Source: Variovorax paradoxus (GTDB taxonomy: Bacteria; Pseudomonadota; Gammaproteobacteria; Burkholderiales; Burkholderiaceae_C). From it: 64,000 nt of DNA. Within the stretch, counting starts at the first letter, position 1. Every line of letters begins with the position of its first letter. The notes beneath the pieces are model-generated. The model had not been told where the DNA came from, ran no database searches, and was given only the letters and a program-made list of their open reading frames with translations. The position numbers and the translations under genes are program-made. Shown piece after piece: positions 1 to 8,662 of this stretch. Where the stretch lies: assembly GCF_018614955.1 (NCBI RefSeq), contig NZ_JAGGNV010000036.1, positions 124,001 through 188,000 of the forward strand, written 5' to 3'.

Positions 1-24
1 CTTTTCTTGGCGAGACAAGAAAAG
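1..24. repeat. Perfect 9-bp inverted repeat (hairpin)
   Basis: Arms CTTTTCTTG (1-9) and CAAGAAAAG (16-24) are exact reverse complements around a 6-nt loop. The run GAGTCGCCCGCCGGGGCGAA follows soon after. I recall this combination as a common intergenic repeat in beta- and gammaproteobacteria, but could not search for it. It may be the tail of a dispersed repeat or the terminator of a gene outside the window. Confidence 0.55.
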
Positions 25-94
25 TGAGTCGCCCGCCGGGGCGAATTCCCGGCTCCGGCCTCGACTCAAGCGCAACGTCCAAATCAAAGGCCGA

Positions 95-134
95 AGGGCC
101 CTCACCCCAACCCTCTCCCAGAGGGCGAGGGAGC
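95..134. repeat. Dispersed intergenic repeat (CCCTCACCCCAACCCTCTCCC type)
   Basis: The motif with its partly complementary GAGGGCGAGGG half (CCCTC and GAGGG arms around TCCCA) matches a REP-like intergenic element that I know from many proteobacterial genomes. It lies in the non-coding stretch before tauA. Apart from this and the hairpin at 1-24 I see no gene or clear promoter in 1-282. Confidence 0.5.
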
Positions 135-282
135 AAGGCACGCACCTCCCTCGTGCACCCCCGCACCAGAACAAGGGTAAGTCCCAGTCCACTGGCTCCA
201 TGCCCTTGGCGGCGCTGGTACTTCCTGGCCCGGGGCGATGGGTGCAAAGTCCACATCGAGATTCACCCACAGGAGAAATGAG

Positions 283-1287
283 ATGAACATGCCCCGGCGT
301 TTCGCCCTGCCATGCGCGGCCCTCGCGACCGCGATGTTCTACGGCGCCTCCTTCGCCCAGACCAAGGAGCTGACCTTCGCGCACCAGGACATGCTGGTGC
401 CGCTGCGCCTGGTCATGGAATCCGGCGAGGTCGAGAAGGCCACCGGCTACAAGATCAACTGGCGCATGTTCGCAGGCGGCGGCGACGTGATCCGCGCCAT
501 GGCCTCGGGCGACGTGCAGATGGGCGAGACCGGCTCCAGCCCGCTCACCGCGGCAGCCAGCCAGGGCCAGGACATCAAGCTGTTCTGGATCTCCGCCGAC
601 ATCGCCGACGCCGAGGCGCTGGTCGCGCGCAACGGCAGCAACATCAACAGCATGAAGGACCTGGCCGGCAAGAAGGTGGCGACGCCCTTCGTGTCGACGG
701 CGCACTACCAGCTGATGGCCGCGATGAAGATGGACGGCGTGGACGCCAAGAGCGTCAACGTGATGAACATGCGCCCGCCCGAGATCGCGGCGGCCTGGGA
801 GCGCGGCGACATCGACGCCACCTTCATCTGGGATCCGGTGCTCTCGAAGATCAAGTCCAACGGCAAGACCATTGCGACCTCGGGCAGCATCGGCAAGCGC
901 GGCGCACCCACCTTCGAAGGCATCGTGGTCAACGCCAAGTGGGCGGCCGCCAACGAACCCTTCATGATCGCTTTCGTGAAGGCCCTCAACCGCGCCAACG
1001 AGGAATACAAGGCCACCGGCAAGAGCTGGAAACCCGATTCGCCGCAGACCAGGGCCATGGCCAAGTGGACCAAGGCCGATCCGAAGGATGTGTCTTCGGT
1101 GATGTCGCTCTACAGCTTCCCGACCATGGCCGAGCAGGTATCGCCCACCTGGCTGGGCGGCGGCGCCGCCAAGGCCATGGCCGGCACGGCGGCCTTCCTG
1201 AAGGAGCAGGGCCGCGTCCAGGAAGTGAAGCCCGACTACAGCGCCTTCGTCACCACGACCTACGTCGACAAGGCGATGGGCAAGTAG
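283..1287 (+). CDS. tauA: Taurine ABC transporter, periplasmic substrate-binding protein
   Basis: The product has 334 residues. The ATG at 283 was chosen because AGGAG lies a few bases upstream and a signal peptide starts there: basic N-terminus, hydrophobic stretch, likely cleavage near residue 25 (SFA-Q). The mature part is a SsuA/TauA-type periplasmic binding fold of two alpha/beta lobes; the GETGSSPLTAAASQGQDIKLF and PFVSTAHYQL segments are typical of TauA. It would capture taurine or another aliphatic sulfonate and hand it to TauBC encoded just downstream. The gap to tauB is 19 bp, so one operon is likely. The same cell could dissimilate the substrate through Xsc (encoded near 42 kb). 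Specificity for taurine over other sulfonates is inferred from family resemblance. Confidence 0.9.
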   Translation: MNMPRRFALPCAALATAMFYGASFAQTKELTFAHQDMLVPLRLVMESGEVEKATGYKINWRMFAGGGDVIRAMASGDVQMGETGSSPLTAAASQGQDIKLFWISADIADAEALVARNGSNINSMKDLAGKKVATPFVSTAHYQLMAAMKMDGVDAKSVNVMNMRPPEIAAAWERGDIDATFIWDPVLSKIKSNGKTIATSGSIGKRGAPTFEGIVVNAKWAAANEPFMIAFVKALNRANEEYKATGKSWKPDSPQTRAMAKWTKADPKDVSSVMSLYSFPTMAEQVSPTWLGGGAAKAMAGTAAFLKEQGRVQEVKPDYSAFVTTTYVDKAMGK

Positions 1288-1306
1288 CAGGAAGAAGGCT
1301 GACCCG

Positions 1307-2095
1307 ATGCCCACGCTCGACATCCGCGACCTCACGGTCAACTACGCCGTCAAGGGCGGCACGCTGCAGGCGCTGGCGCCCGTGAACCTGGAGATGCACG
1401 ACGGCGACTTCGTCGTCGCGCTCGGCGCCTCGGGCTGCGGCAAGACCACGCTGCTCAACAGCATCGCCGGCTTCCTGCCGCCGTCCACCGGCGAGATCCT
1501 GCTCGACGGCCGGCCCGTGGCCGGCCCCGGCGCCGATCGCGGCGTGGTGTTCCAGAAGCATGCGCTGATGCCCTGGCTCAACGTGCGCGACAACGTCGCG
1601 CTGGGCCCGCGCCTGGCCGGCATGGGCAAGGCGGAACGCGACCGGATCGCCGAAGAGAAGCTGGCCCTGGTCGGCCTGCAGCAGTACGCGGACCGCGCCG
1701 TCTACGAACTCTCGGGCGGCATGCAGCAGCGCGTGGGCATCGCGCGTGCGCTCGCCAGCGATCCGGCCGTGCTGCTGATGGACGAGCCCATGGGTGCGCT
1801 CGACGCCTTCACGCGCGAGCAGGTGCAGGAGATCCTGCTCAAGGCCTGGTCGACGTCGAACAAGATGGTGTTCTTCATCACGCACTCGGTGGAAGAGGCG
1901 CTGTTCCTGGCCACGCGGCTGATCGTGATGAGTCCGAGCCCGGGCCGCATCTCGCATGTCTACGACGACGTGCCCTTCTCCCGCCAGTTCCTCTCGCATG
2001 GCAATTCGCGCAAGGTGAAGTCCGAGCCCGAATTCATCCGCATGCGCGAAGAGGTCTTGGCGATCGTCCATCATCGGGAGGCCGCCCATGTCTGA
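1307..2095 (+). CDS. tauB: Taurine ABC transporter, ATP-binding protein
   Basis: This is a 262-residue ABC ATPase. Walker A is GASGCGKTT (residues 40-48), the signature LSGGMQQR lies near residue 136, and Walker B LLMDEP near 156 is followed by the D-loop ALDAFTRE; the switch His is in FFITHSVEEA. It powers uptake of the sulfonate bound by TauA. The 3' end overlaps the tauC start by 8 bp (2088-2095), which points to translational coupling. Length and motifs match the TauB/SsuB family, and the context with tauA favours TauB. Confidence 0.9.
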   Translation: MPTLDIRDLTVNYAVKGGTLQALAPVNLEMHDGDFVVALGASGCGKTTLLNSIAGFLPPSTGEILLDGRPVAGPGADRGVVFQKHALMPWLNVRDNVALGPRLAGMGKAERDRIAEEKLALVGLQQYADRAVYELSGGMQQRVGIARALASDPAVLLMDEPMGALDAFTREQVQEILLKAWSTSNKMVFFITHSVEEALFLATRLIVMSPSPGRISHVYDDVPFSRQFLSHGNSRKVKSEPEFIRMREEVLAIVHHREAAHV

Positions 2096-2984
2096 TGTCG
2101 GCATTGCTTCGCCCGTCGCCATGACGCCACCCGCCAACAGTCCAGCGCAGCCGGCCGTCGTCGCCGGCACGGCCAAGGGCGCCGCCAAGCTCAAGACCAG
2201 CGCCTTCAAGGTGCCGGGCGAAGGCTCGAGCGCGACCATCAGCGTGATCACCGTGGTGGCGCTGCTGGTGCTGTGGTTCGTGATCACCAACATGGGCTGG
2301 GTCAAGCCGCTCTTCCTGCCTTCGCCGCAGGCGGTGTTCCAGCAGTTCTACGAATACATCACCGGCCAGGCCAACGACAAGCCGCTGTGGCAGCACTTCC
2401 TGGCCAGCATGTTCCGCGTGTTTTCGGCCTTTCTGCTGGCCTGCGTGACGGCGATCCCGATCGGCATCGCGATGGGCATGAGCCGCGTGGCGCGCGGCAT
2501 CTTCGACCCGCCGCTGGAGTTCTACCGGCCGCTGCCGCCGCTGGCCTACCTGCCGCTCATCATCATCTGGTTCGGCATCGACGAGCTGCCCAAGGTGCTG
2601 CTCATTTTCCTGAGCTGCTTCGCGCCGCTGGCGTTGGCCGCGCGCTCGGGCATGCGCAGCGCATCGCAGGAGCAGATCAATGCCGCGTATTCGATGGGCG
2701 CCAGCTACATGCAGGTGATCCGCCACGTGATCCTGCCCTCGGCGCTGCCCGACATCCTGATCGGCATGCGCATCGCCATCGGCTTCGGCTGGACCACGCT
2801 GGTGGCCGCCGAGATGGTGGCCGCCAACATGGGCCTGGGGCAGATGGTGCTCAACGCATCGAACTTCCTGCGCACCGACATCGTGATCATGGGCATCATC
2901 GTGATCGGCGTGGTGGCCTATCTGTTCGACCTGCTGATGCGCTGGCTGGAGCGCCGGCTGGTACCGTGGAAGGGGCGCATGTAG
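2088..2984 (+). CDS. tauC: Taurine ABC transporter, permease
   Basis: This 298-residue inner-membrane permease has about six hydrophobic segments after a roughly 45-residue Ala/Pro-rich cytoplasmic N-terminus. The EAA-type loop that docks on the ATPase is visible in the AAYSMGASYMQVIRHVILPSALPDIL region (about residues 200-225), with the conserved G at the expected place. It forms the channel of the TauABC importer. It overlaps tauB and is the last gene of the operon; a 40-bp gap and a change of function follow. Confidence 0.9.
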   Translation: MSDVGIASPVAMTPPANSPAQPAVVAGTAKGAAKLKTSAFKVPGEGSSATISVITVVALLVLWFVITNMGWVKPLFLPSPQAVFQQFYEYITGQANDKPLWQHFLASMFRVFSAFLLACVTAIPIGIAMGMSRVARGIFDPPLEFYRPLPPLAYLPLIIIWFGIDELPKVLLIFLSCFAPLALAARSGMRSASQEQINAAYSMGASYMQVIRHVILPSALPDILIGMRIAIGFGWTTLVAAEMVAANMGLGQMVLNASNFLRTDIVIMGIIVIGVVAYLFDLLMRWLERRLVPWKGRM

Positions 2985-3024
2985 CGGGCAGGATTCGGCT
3001 GCCCTGGAAGCGAGGGCTGGAAGA

Positions 3025-3999
3025 GTGACGGTTCGACGATTCGATGTCTGCAACGGCGATGCCGACGGCCTCTGCGCCGCCGTGCAATGGCGGCTGCACG
3101 AGCCCGCGCCCGCAGCGCTGCTGACCGGCCTGAAGCGCGAGATCGCGCTGCTCGCGCGCGTGCACGCAAAGACCGGCGACGAGATCACCGTCTTCGACCT
3201 GTCGATGCGGCCCAACCGCGATGCGCTGCTGCGCCTGCTCGACGCCGGCGTGCGCGTGCGCTATTTCGACCATCACGTGGTGGAGGACATGCCCGTGCAT
3301 CCGCTGCTCGAGTCGCACGTCGACACCGCCACCGATGTCTGCACCAGCCTGCTCGTCGATCGCCAGCTCGGCGGCGCCTTCCGGCCCTGGGCGCTGGTGG
3401 GCATCTACGGCGACAACCTGGCCGAGGTCGCCGGTCGGCTGGCGCTCGATTCGAATGTCGACGCCGGCGATTGCGCGCTGCTGCGGCGGCTCGGGGAAGC
3501 GATCAACTACAACGCCTACGGCGACGAGGAGCGCGATGTGCTCATCGCGCCGCGCGAGCTGCACGCGATCATGTTGCGCTACCGCGACCCGCGCGACATG
3601 CTGGCCTACGAGGCCGTGGTGGACGAGATCGACGCGCAGCGCCACAGCGATCTGCAGCAGGCGCTTGCCGTTGCGCCGCTCTGGGAAGACGCGGGCGCCA
3701 GCGTGCGCGTGCTGCCGGATGCGCCCTGGAGCCGGCGCGTGCTCGGCTGCATCGCCAACGAGCTCGCCAACGCCGAGCCGCAGCGTGCCCACGCGGTGCT
3801 CAAGCGGCAGGGCAGCGGCTATGCCGTCAGCGTGCGCGCGCCGCTGGCCTCGCCGGCGGGCGCCCATGCGCTGTGCAGCCGCTTCGGCGGCGGCGGGCGG
3901 GCGCGGGCGGCCGGCATCGACGGCCTCGCGCACGAGGAACTGGAGCGCTTCGTCAGCGCTTTCGCGAGCGCTCGCTGGGGTGTGGCACCCGGCGCCTGA
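3025..3999 (+). CDS. DHH family phosphoesterase
   Basis: This 324-residue cytoplasmic protein has the DHH/DHHA1 layout. GDADGLCAA (residues 11-19) holds metal-binding aspartates, FDHHV (81-85) is the DHH motif, and the C-terminal GGGGRARAAG (about 289-298) is the DHHA1 substrate-binding glycine loop. Members hydrolyse phosphodiester bonds in short RNAs, dinucleotides or cyclic di-AMP; which substrate is used here cannot be told. The start is a GTG at 3025 directly followed by conserved sequence, with a GGAAG run just upstream. It lies 40 bp after tauC and 72 bp before the nucleotide reductase gene on the same strand, so it may be co-transcribed with either. Confidence 0.75.
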   Translation: MTVRRFDVCNGDADGLCAAVQWRLHEPAPAALLTGLKREIALLARVHAKTGDEITVFDLSMRPNRDALLRLLDAGVRVRYFDHHVVEDMPVHPLLESHVDTATDVCTSLLVDRQLGGAFRPWALVGIYGDNLAEVAGRLALDSNVDAGDCALLRRLGEAINYNAYGDEERDVLIAPRELHAIMLRYRDPRDMLAYEAVVDEIDAQRHSDLQQALAVAPLWEDAGASVRVLPDAPWSRRVLGCIANELANAEPQRAHAVLKRQGSGYAVSVRAPLASPAGAHALCSRFGGGGRARAAGIDGLAHEELERFVSAFASARWGVAPGA

Positions 4000-4071
4000 T
4001 GCGCGTGAGCGGCTCGGACAAGTGCGTGCGCCGCTTCTGACGGAAGATGCAGGACGCATCAGGAGCGAACC

Positions 4072-6969
4072 ATGGAACCTCAGGCCTCGACCAGTTCGAT
4101 CAGCGCGCCCGCGCTGCCGCTGCAGGCGATCAGCGAGGAAGTGCTGCTCGAGAAGTACGCCAAGGGCAGTGAACGCAGCATCGACGACGTTCGCCGCCGC
4201 GTGGCGCGTGCGCTGGCGCAGGCCGAGCCGCCCGAGGCGCGCGCGCAGTGGGAAGCGCGCTTCCTGCAGGCCTTGCAGGACGGCTTCGTGCCCGCGGGGC
4301 GCATCAACTCGGCGGCCGGCACGGCGCTGTCCGCCACGCTGATCAACTGCTTCGTGCAGCCGGTCGGCGACTCGATCGCGCAGGAAGAGGAAGGCCATCC
4401 GGGCATCTACACCGCGCTCACCGAGGCCGCCGAGACCATGCGCCGCGGCGGCGGCGTCGGCTACGACTTCTCGCGTATCCGGCCGCGCGGCGCCTGGGTC
4501 GGCAGCACGCAGTCGAGCGCCTCGGGGCCGGTGTCGTACATGCGGGTGTTCGACCGCTCCTGCGAGACGGTGGAGTCGGCCGGCGCGCGCCGCGGCGCGC
4601 AGATGGGCGTGCTGCGCTGCGACCATCCGGACATCGACGAGTTCGTGCATGCCAAGGACCAGGGCGACCTGGCGAACTTCAACATCTCGGTGGGACTGAC
4701 CGATGCCTTCATGCAGGCCGTGCAGGACGACCGGCTGGTCGAGCTGGTGCACCGCGCGGCGCCGGGCCCGCGGCAGAAGGCCGGCGGCGCCTACCAGCGC
4801 GACGACGGCCTGTGGGTCTACCGCACGCTGCCGGCGCGCGAACTGTGGGAACAGATCATGCGTTCGACCTACGACCATGCCGAGCCGGGTGTGCTGTTCC
4901 TCGACCGCATCAACGCCGACAACAACCTCTCGTACTGCGAAACCATCGCCGCCACCAACCCCTGCGGCGAGCAGCCCTTGCCGCCCTACGGCTGCTGCTG
5001 CCTCGGCTCGATCGACCTGACGCGCTTCGTGCGCGACCCGTTCGAGGCGGCCGCGCGCTTCGACGAAGAGGCCTTCGCGCGCCTGGCCCGGGTGGCGGTG
5101 CGCATGCTCGACAACGTGCTCGACATCAGCGTCTGGCCGCTCGAGCGCCAGCGCGAGGAAGCGTCCAGCAAGCGCCGCATCGGCCTGGGCTTCACGGGCC
5201 TGGGCGATGCGCTGGTGATGCTGAACCTGCGCTACGACAGCGCCGCCGCGCGCGCCGCGGCGCGCCGCATCGCCGAAGTGCTGCGCGATGCGGCCTACGA
5301 AGCGTCCGCGGACCTGGCGGCCGAGCGCGGCGCCTTCCCGCTCTTCAACGCCGATCTCTACCTGCGCCGCGGCACCTTCGCCTCGCGCCTGCCGGCGCCG
5401 CTGAAGGAGCGCATCCGCGCTGTAGGCCTGCGCAATTCGCACCTGCTCTCGATCGCGCCCACCGGCACCATCAGCCTGGCCTTTGCCGACAACGCGAGCA
5501 ACGGCGTCGAGCCGGCGTTCTCGTGGACCTACACGCGCCGCAAGCGCAGCGCCGAGGGCACCTTCGAGGAACACATGGTCGAAGACCATGCCTGGCGGCT
5601 GTACCGGCATCTGAAGGGCGAGCAGGCGCCGCTCACAGTGGCCTTCGTCACCGCGCTGCAGATGAGCGCGCAGGCGCACGAGGAGATGGTCGCGGCTGTT
5701 GCGCCTTACGTCGATACCGGCATCTCGAAGACCGTCAACGTGCCGGCCGACTACCCGTATGCGGATTTCCAGGACCTGTACCTGCGGGCCTGGAAGTCTG
5801 GCCTGAAGGGCCTGGCGACCTACCGGCCCAACGCGGTGCTTGGTGCGGTGCTCAGCGTCGATGCCGCCACCGCGGCGAAGGTGCAGGAAGCGCCGGCGGC
5901 GCTCGATGCCCCGCACCTGAACCAGCGCCTTGCGCTCGAACGCATGCCGCGGCCGGTGCTGGCCTCGCTGCGCTGGCCCGGGCGCCCGGAGCTGCCCGGC
6001 GGCAACGCGGCCTGGACCTACATGGTCCGGCATCCCTTCGGCGAATTCGCGCTCTTCATCGGCGAGCTGCCCGAGGAGGGTAAGCCCGCGCCCTTCGAGG
6101 TGTGGATCAACGGCGCCGAACAACCGCGCGGGCTCGGCGCGCTGGCCAAGACCTTGTCGATGGACCTGCGCGCCAAGGACGCGGCCTGGGTGCGCCTGAA
6201 GCTCGATGCGATGGCCACGGTGCAGGAAGAGCGCGCGTTCGAGATGCCCTTTCCGCCCCACGGCGAGATGCGCCGCTTTCCCGGCGTGGTGGCCGCCACC
6301 GCCGCCGTGATCCGCTGGCGCTGCGAGCAGCTCGGGCTGTGGGTAGCGGGCGAATCCGCACCGACGCCGGTGATCGACGCGATGTTCAGCCGCGAGGAGC
6401 CGCAGACCGGCCCGAACGGAACGCTCGCCTGGTCGGTGGACGTGCGCAACCCGGCCAGCGACGAGGCCTTCGCGCTGACGCTCAAGGAGGTGCTGGTGCC
6501 GGACGGGCAGGGCGGCACGGTCACCCGGCCCTGCGCGCTGGGGCTTTCGGGCAACTGCCCGCGCGCGATGGACGGGCTCGCGCGCGTGCTCTCGCTCGAC
6601 ATGCGCGTGCTCGACCCGGCATGGATCGGCATGAAGCTGCGCAAGCTCCTGAATTACGCCGAGCCGCTGGGCCACTTCATGGCCTTCGTGCCGGGCCTGC
6701 CGCACGGCCAGCAGCGGCAGCAGACCTGGCCCTCGACGGTGGCCTACCTGGCGCGGCTGATCATTCACCGCTACGCGATGCTCGGCGTGCTGGACGAAGA
6801 GGGCTATCCGCTGCAGGAAATGGGCATCCTGCAGCCGCCGGCGTCCACGCTCACGCAGGCCGAGCCGATGGCCGGCGCGCGCTGCCCGGAGTGCGGCAAC
6901 GCGACGATGATCCAGAAGGACGGCTGCGACTTCTGCACCGCCTGCGGCCACATCGGCAGCTGCGGCTAG
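4072..6969 (+). CDS. nrdJ: Adenosylcobalamin-dependent ribonucleoside-diphosphate reductase (class II)
   Basis: This 965-residue enzyme would reduce ribonucleotides to deoxyribonucleotides using a B12-generated thiyl radical. The first redox Cys is residue 93 (LINCFVQP). The thiyl Cys is residue 298 in NPCGEQPL, with the family Asn and Glu beside it. A cluster of three Cys follows at about 308-310 (YGCCCLGSID). The C-terminal third carries two related segments (about 615-770 and 780-925) resembling TSCPD-type domains. It ends in a four-Cys zinc ribbon (CPECG...CTACG) and a final Cys that could serve as the shuttle. The start has AGGAG 7 bp upstream. It converges with the GST gene, with the two stop regions overlapping by 4 bp. 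CobST genes lie far downstream in this window. Confidence 0.88.
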   Translation: MEPQASTSSISAPALPLQAISEEVLLEKYAKGSERSIDDVRRRVARALAQAEPPEARAQWEARFLQALQDGFVPAGRINSAAGTALSATLINCFVQPVGDSIAQEEEGHPGIYTALTEAAETMRRGGGVGYDFSRIRPRGAWVGSTQSSASGPVSYMRVFDRSCETVESAGARRGAQMGVLRCDHPDIDEFVHAKDQGDLANFNISVGLTDAFMQAVQDDRLVELVHRAAPGPRQKAGGAYQRDDGLWVYRTLPARELWEQIMRSTYDHAEPGVLFLDRINADNNLSYCETIAATNPCGEQPLPPYGCCCLGSIDLTRFVRDPFEAAARFDEEAFARLARVAVRMLDNVLDISVWPLERQREEASSKRRIGLGFTGLGDALVMLNLRYDSAAARAAARRIAEVLRDAAYEASADLAAERGAFPLFNADLYLRRGTFASRLPAPLKERIRAVGLRNSHLLSIAPTGTISLAFADNASNGVEPAFSWTYTRRKRSAEGTFEEHMVEDHAWRLYRHLKGEQAPLTVAFVTALQMSAQAHEEMVAAVAPYVDTGISKTVNVPADYPYADFQDLYLRAWKSGLKGLATYRPNAVLGAVLSVDAATAAKVQEAPAALDAPHLNQRLALERMPRPVLASLRWPGRPELPGGNAAWTYMVRHPFGEFALFIGELPEEGKPAPFEVWINGAEQPRGLGALAKTLSMDLRAKDAAWVRLKLDAMATVQEERAFEMPFPPHGEMRRFPGVVAATAAVIRWRCEQLGLWVAGESAPTPVIDAMFSREEPQTGPNGTLAWSVDVRNPASDEAFALTLKEVLVPDGQGGTVTRPCALGLSGNCPRAMDGLARVLSLDMRVLDPAWIGMKLRKLLNYAEPLGHFMAFVPGLPHGQQRQQTWPSTVAYLARLIIHRYAMLGVLDEEGYPLQEMGILQPPASTLTQAEPMAGARCPECGNATMIQKDGCDFCTACGHIGSCG

Positions 6970-7670
6970 TCCCGCTGCGGGATTCCCAGGCCCCGCGCGA
7001 CGGCAGGCCGCGCCAGGAACACTTCCAGCGTTCGCGTGACCTGCGGGAAGTTTCGGATCTCGACCAGGTCCGCCGCTTCGTAGAAGCCGATCAGGTTGCG
7101 CACCCACGGGAAGGTGGCGATGTCGGCGATGGTGTAGGCATCGCCCATGATCCAGCTGCGGCCCGCGAGCCGCCCTTCGAGCACGCCGAGCAGGCGCTTG
7201 GCCTCCTCGACGTAGCGGTCGCGCGGCCGCTTGTCTTCGTAGTCCTTGCCGGCGAACTTGTTGAAGAAGCCGAGCTGGCCGAACATCGGACCGATGCCGC
7301 CCATCTGGAACATCAGCCACTGGACGGTTTCCCAGCGGCCGGCCGCGTCCTTCGGCATGAGCTGGCCGGTCTTGTCCGCGAGGTAGAGCAGGATCGCGCC
7401 CGATTCGAACAAGGGCAGCGGCTTGCCGCCGGGGCCATCGGGATCGAGGATGGCCGGGATCTTGTTGTTGGGACTGAGCGAGAGGAACTCGGGCGACATC
7501 TGGTCGTTCGTCGAGAAGCTGACCAGATGCGGCTCGTAGGGCAGGCCCGTCTCCTCGAGCATGATCGAGACCTTGACGCCGTTGGGCGTCGGCAGCGAAT
7601 AGAGCTGCAGCCGATCGGGATGCCGGGCGGGCCATTTCTTGGTGATCGGAAAAGCCGACAGATCGTTCAT
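6966..7670 (-). CDS. Glutathione S-transferase (YghU/YfcG type)
   Basis: The 234-residue product has an N-terminal thioredoxin-like GSH domain, with the NGVKVSIMLEETGLPYEPHLV and SPNNKIPAILD segments and the ESGAILLYLAD motif that contacts GSH. An all-helical C-terminal domain follows, with the SWIMGDAYTIADIATFPW signature. YghU/YfcG relatives act as GSH-dependent disulfide reductases, and the short insert after the first helix fits them. The start was taken at MNDLSAF, where similarity begins; the open frame runs much further upstream but is antisense to other genes. It lies 62 bp downstream of the methylglyoxal synthase gene on the same strand, so a shared transcript for electrophile handling is possible. 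Confidence 0.85.
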   Translation of the reverse strand: MNDLSAFPITKKWPARHPDRLQLYSLPTPNGVKVSIMLEETGLPYEPHLVSFSTNDQMSPEFLSLSPNNKIPAILDPDGPGGKPLPLFESGAILLYLADKTGQLMPKDAAGRWETVQWLMFQMGGIGPMFGQLGFFNKFAGKDYEDKRPRDRYVEEAKRLLGVLEGRLAGRSWIMGDAYTIADIATFPWVRNLIGFYEAADLVEIRNFPQVTRTLEVFLARPAVARGLGIPQRD

Positions 7671-7700
7671 GGTGTTGTGTGTCCTCGATGCCGTGGGTGG

Positions 7701-7735
7701 CTGAAGGCCGGATTCTGCCTTCGGCCGGCGGTTCA
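7701..7735 (-). terminator. Hairpin at the end of the methylglyoxal synthase gene
   Basis: CTGAA (7701-7705) pairs with TTCAG (7732-7736 region) and GGCCG (7706-7710) with CGGCC (7722-7726), overlapping the stop codon at 7733-7735. No T-run follows, so it may only attenuate transcription into the GST gene or be a chance structure. Confidence 0.25.
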
Positions 7736-8587
7736 GGAGAAGGTCGATGCCCAGCGCTCGGCCATCGCCGGGGAGTTGAAGCAGGTGGTGTCCCGCGTCG
7801 TGCTGCACACCGCCCGTTCGAGCAGCTGGATGTCGGCTTCGTGCTGGCGCGCGACATGCGGGTCCTCGAAGAAGATGGCCTTCTGGCAGCGGCGGTCGAG
7901 CACCAGTTCGGCGATCTGCGCATCGCCGCCCAGCGGGCCGCTCAGGTAGCGCTGGACCCAGGGCTGGTCCTGGGGCCAGCCGCGCGACCAGGCCATGTCG
8001 TTGAGCCGGCCGCCCGTGGTGCCGGTGCCGACGCGCGTCTTGAACCTGGACAGCAGATCGAAGTGCGCCGCGGCGAACTCGACCATGCGGTCCTTCAAGG
8101 CATCGTGCGCGATCAGGGCGACCGTCTGCGCGTCGATCGCCGAGAGCCGTTGTTTTTGATCCGAAGCCAGGCCCGCATGCGCGAGTTCTACCGCCACCCA
8201 TTCGGCCGCGCCTGCGACCGTGGAGATGAAGGGCTTGCCGTGGACCACGCACTGGCGCTTGAGCGCCAGCGCCTCCGGATACAGCGAGGACGGATCGACA
8301 GGATCGATGAGGTAGATCACGCCATCGAGCTCGCTGGCGGTGGCGAGGCCGCCCGCGATGTGCGACACCAGCCGCATCACGCCCCCGTCCCGGCCGTCGG
8401 GATAGCGCACCAGGCGCTCGTAGCCCGCCAGCAGGCCTTGGCGCATCAGCGCATCGTAGGTACCGCCGACCGCGTGCAGCTCGAGCTGCAGCGTACGGAT
8501 GCCCTCGTCGCTGGCAGCGATCCAGTGGGCCAGCCCGGCGCTCGCATCCCGGCGATGCAGCCTGCTGGCGATCAATCCGAAGCGCAT
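7733..8587 (-). CDS. mgsA: Two-domain methylglyoxal synthase
   Basis: This protein has 284 residues, about twice the usual 150. The C-terminal half is a good methylglyoxal synthase: LIAHDALKD, VGTGTTGG, SGPLGGDAQ and the IFFEDP...HEAD block keep the His, Lys, Thr and Asp residues of the E. coli active site. The N-terminal half has the same fold pattern (LHAVGGTYD, DGGVMRLV, YLIDP, then GKPFISTVAGAAEWV) but lacks the catalytic Asp and His, so it looks like a degenerate copy. The enzyme would turn dihydroxyacetone phosphate into methylglyoxal and phosphate. The start at 8587 has AGGAGAG about 6 bp upstream. It is divergent from the LanC-like gene. Confidence 0.8.
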   Translation of the reverse strand: MRFGLIASRLHRRDASAGLAHWIAASDEGIRTLQLELHAVGGTYDALMRQGLLAGYERLVRYPDGRDGGVMRLVSHIAGGLATASELDGVIYLIDPVDPSSLYPEALALKRQCVVHGKPFISTVAGAAEWVAVELAHAGLASDQKQRLSAIDAQTVALIAHDALKDRMVEFAAAHFDLLSRFKTRVGTGTTGGRLNDMAWSRGWPQDQPWVQRYLSGPLGGDAQIAELVLDRRCQKAIFFEDPHVARQHEADIQLLERAVCSTTRDTTCFNSPAMAERWASTFS

Positions 8588-8662
8588 GGCCGTCTCTCCT
8601 GTATGTTCGACATGGCGCTTCCATGCCGAAGTCATTATCGTGAGCTCCCCTCACCGCACGCC

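Noticed and set aside
4000..4071. Possible cobalamin riboswitch before nrdJ
   Set aside because: Only 72 bp are available, and no B12-box-like sequence was seen.
2896..7923. Very long minus-strand open frame (1675 codons) across tauC-end, DHH and nrdJ
   Set aside because: Low-complexity Arg/Ala/His-rich translation typical of the antisense of GC-rich genes; the sense genes have clear families.
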